Part shown: positions 63,267-64,000 of the stretch, in pieces | Numbering within the stretch: position 1 is the stretch's first letter | Layout: every line of letters begins with the position of its first letter | Assembly (NCBI GenBank): GCA_964624145.1 | Contig: CAZUXT010000012.1 | Coordinates: 1-64,000 of the forward strand | Length of the DNA: 64,000 bases | DNA from: WJMT01 sp964624145 | GTDB lineage: Bacteria > Acidobacteriota > Aminicenantia > Aminicenantales > Aminicenantaceae | Direction: 5' to 3' | Translations under genes and position numbers: made by a program | The notes under the pieces: generated by a model | The model's database searches: none | What the model was told of the DNA's origin: nothing | What the model saw: only the letters and a program-made list of their open reading frames with translations

Positions 63267-64000
63267 ATGTCCTGGAAATCGCACATGAGAGCAGACAACA
63301 CGGACTGGCTGCTTGAGGATGAAAATCCCTCTGTAAAATACTTCACATTAACCACCCTTCTGGATAAAAAGGAAGATGACCCTGAGGTCAGAAAAGAAAA
63401 AGACCGCATCATAACCTCAGAACCAGTCACAAAGATATTATCCAAGCAGGAGAAGAGCGGACACTGGGGAAATCCCGAGGATTTCTATGTGCGTTCCAAA
63501 TACAAAGGAACTGTATGGTCATTTCTTGTGCTTGCAGAGCTCGGGACAAACGGGGAGTCCGATTCGATAAAAAAAGCAGCCGATTTCATATTCACCTGGT
63601 CCCAGGACCGTAAAAGCGGTGGCTTTTCTCATATCGGCTCCGAGCAGAACGGAGGACGCCATTCCATGGTGATTCCCTGCCTTACAGGGAACATGGTCTA
63701 TTCCATGATAAGATTCGGGCTGCTCAATGACCCCCGCACACAGCAGGCACTTGATTACATCACAAGGTACATGCGTTTTGATGACGGCGCCGCACCGCCT
63801 GACCAATGGCCCTACAATAGATATGAAGTATGCTACGGCAAGCACACCTGTCATATGTCAGCAGCCAAGATACTCAAAGCCCTTGCCGAAGTACCAGAGG
63901 AAAAAAGAACACCGGATATGAAAAGGATCATTGAGGAAGGTGTCGAATACTTCCTCATCCATCATATCCACAAAAGAAGTCATGACCTCTCAAAGGTGTC
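63267..64000 (+). CDS. Alpha/alpha-toroid (squalene-cyclase-like) protein, 5' part only
   Basis: It runs off the window; 244 full codons are visible from ATG 63267. The protein starts MSWKSHMRADNTDWLLEDEN and continues PSVKYFTLTTLL, SGHWGNPEDFYVRSKYKGTVW, SGGFSHIGSEQNGGRHSM and GRH/NMVYSMIRFGLLNDPRTQQALDYI. These helix-hairpin repeats with GHWG and Gly-Gly motifs are typical of prenyltransferase/squalene-cyclase toroids; such proteins are sometimes wrongly named NifH. No clear Shine-Dalgarno site. 22 bases after the lipoprotein gene. Confidence 0.7.
   Translation, partial: MSWKSHMRADNTDWLLEDENPSVKYFTLTTLLDKKEDDPEVRKEKDRIITSEPVTKILSKQEKSGHWGNPEDFYVRSKYKGTVWSFLVLAELGTNGESDSIKKAADFIFTWSQDRKSGGFSHIGSEQNGGRHSMVIPCLTGNMVYSMIRFGLLNDPRTQQALDYITRYMRFDDGAAPPDQWPYNRYEVCYGKHTCHMSAAKILKALAEVPEEKRTPDMKRIIEEGVEYFLIHHIHKRSHDLSKV

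Noticed and set aside
63267..64000. Nitrogenase-related (NifH) annotation for the last gene
   Set aside because: The visible sequence has no P-loop or Fe-protein cysteines; it is made of alpha/alpha-toroid repeats.
1..64000. CRISPR arrays, prophage or complete insertion sequences
   Set aside because: No regularly spaced repeats, integrase, phage structural or transposase genes were seen on either strand.

Overview
The window (64 kb, moderate GC, one 100-base N gap at 54684-54783) looks like a chromosomal piece of a Gram-negative, peptide- and glycan-degrading bacterium. Large FtsX-type permeases without ATPases, one preceded by a PadR regulator, secreted 6-bladed beta-propeller lipoproteins, a DUF5916 outer-membrane protein, Tat-exported enzymes and many secreted peptidases recall Acidobacteriota-affiliated lineages such as Candidatus Aminicenantes. 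This placement is inference from gene content; no rRNA is present to confirm it.

Layout. 0-2.2 kb: exported protease-like/TPR protein. 2.3-9.4 kb: tRNA-Leu(UAG) followed by the conserved proteostasis block tig-clpP-clpX-lon and then rho. 9.6-13.0 kb: two semialdehyde dehydrogenases (PruA-like and ALDH7-like) with a translationally coupled DUF1858 protein, behind a palindromic operator-like site. 13.0-22.4 kb: orphan FtsX permease, secreted alpha/alpha-barrel protein, SUMF1-like protein with a Tat-exported iron-sulfur aldo/keto reductase, and an S9 peptidase. 22.4-30.8 kb (minus strand): one apparent operon, SBP-permease-permease-ATPase-ATPase-unknown-TonB receptor, a complete outer-to-inner-membrane uptake route ending in an intrinsic terminator. 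30.9-40.5 kb: Tat sulfatase, homoserine dehydrogenase, DUF5916 protein, Gfo/Idh/MocA oxidoreductase, alpha-L-fucosidase and C69 dipeptidase. 40.5-54.6 kb: small secreted proteins, membrane MutS homologue, N-truncated beta-lactamase-fold protein, zinc-ribbon and exported NifX-like proteins, M61 and M6-like metallopeptidases, a divergent PPDK-like protein and an alpha/beta hydrolase. 54.6-64 kb: repeat and assembly gap, second orphan permease, exported proteins, PadR plus prefix-domain permease, a second repeat copy, a small lipoprotein, and the start of an alpha/alpha-toroid gene that runs off the window.

Common thread. Most single genes on the plus strand start behind near-identical promoters (TTGACT/C, 18-base spacer, TGTG-TATGAT), and nearly all these genes encode exported proteins. 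The overall picture is a cell that degrades proteins and sulfated/fucosylated glycans outside the cytoplasm and imports the products by TonB/ABC uptake.

No CRISPR array, complete insertion sequence or prophage was seen. The best leads for something undescribed are: the shared promoter family; the PPDK-like protein that keeps the phospho-histidine but has lost the PEP/pyruvate barrel; the PadR operator with its prefix-domain permease; the exported NifX-like/zinc-ribbon pair; and the TonB-ABC operon with an unknown single-TM protein.
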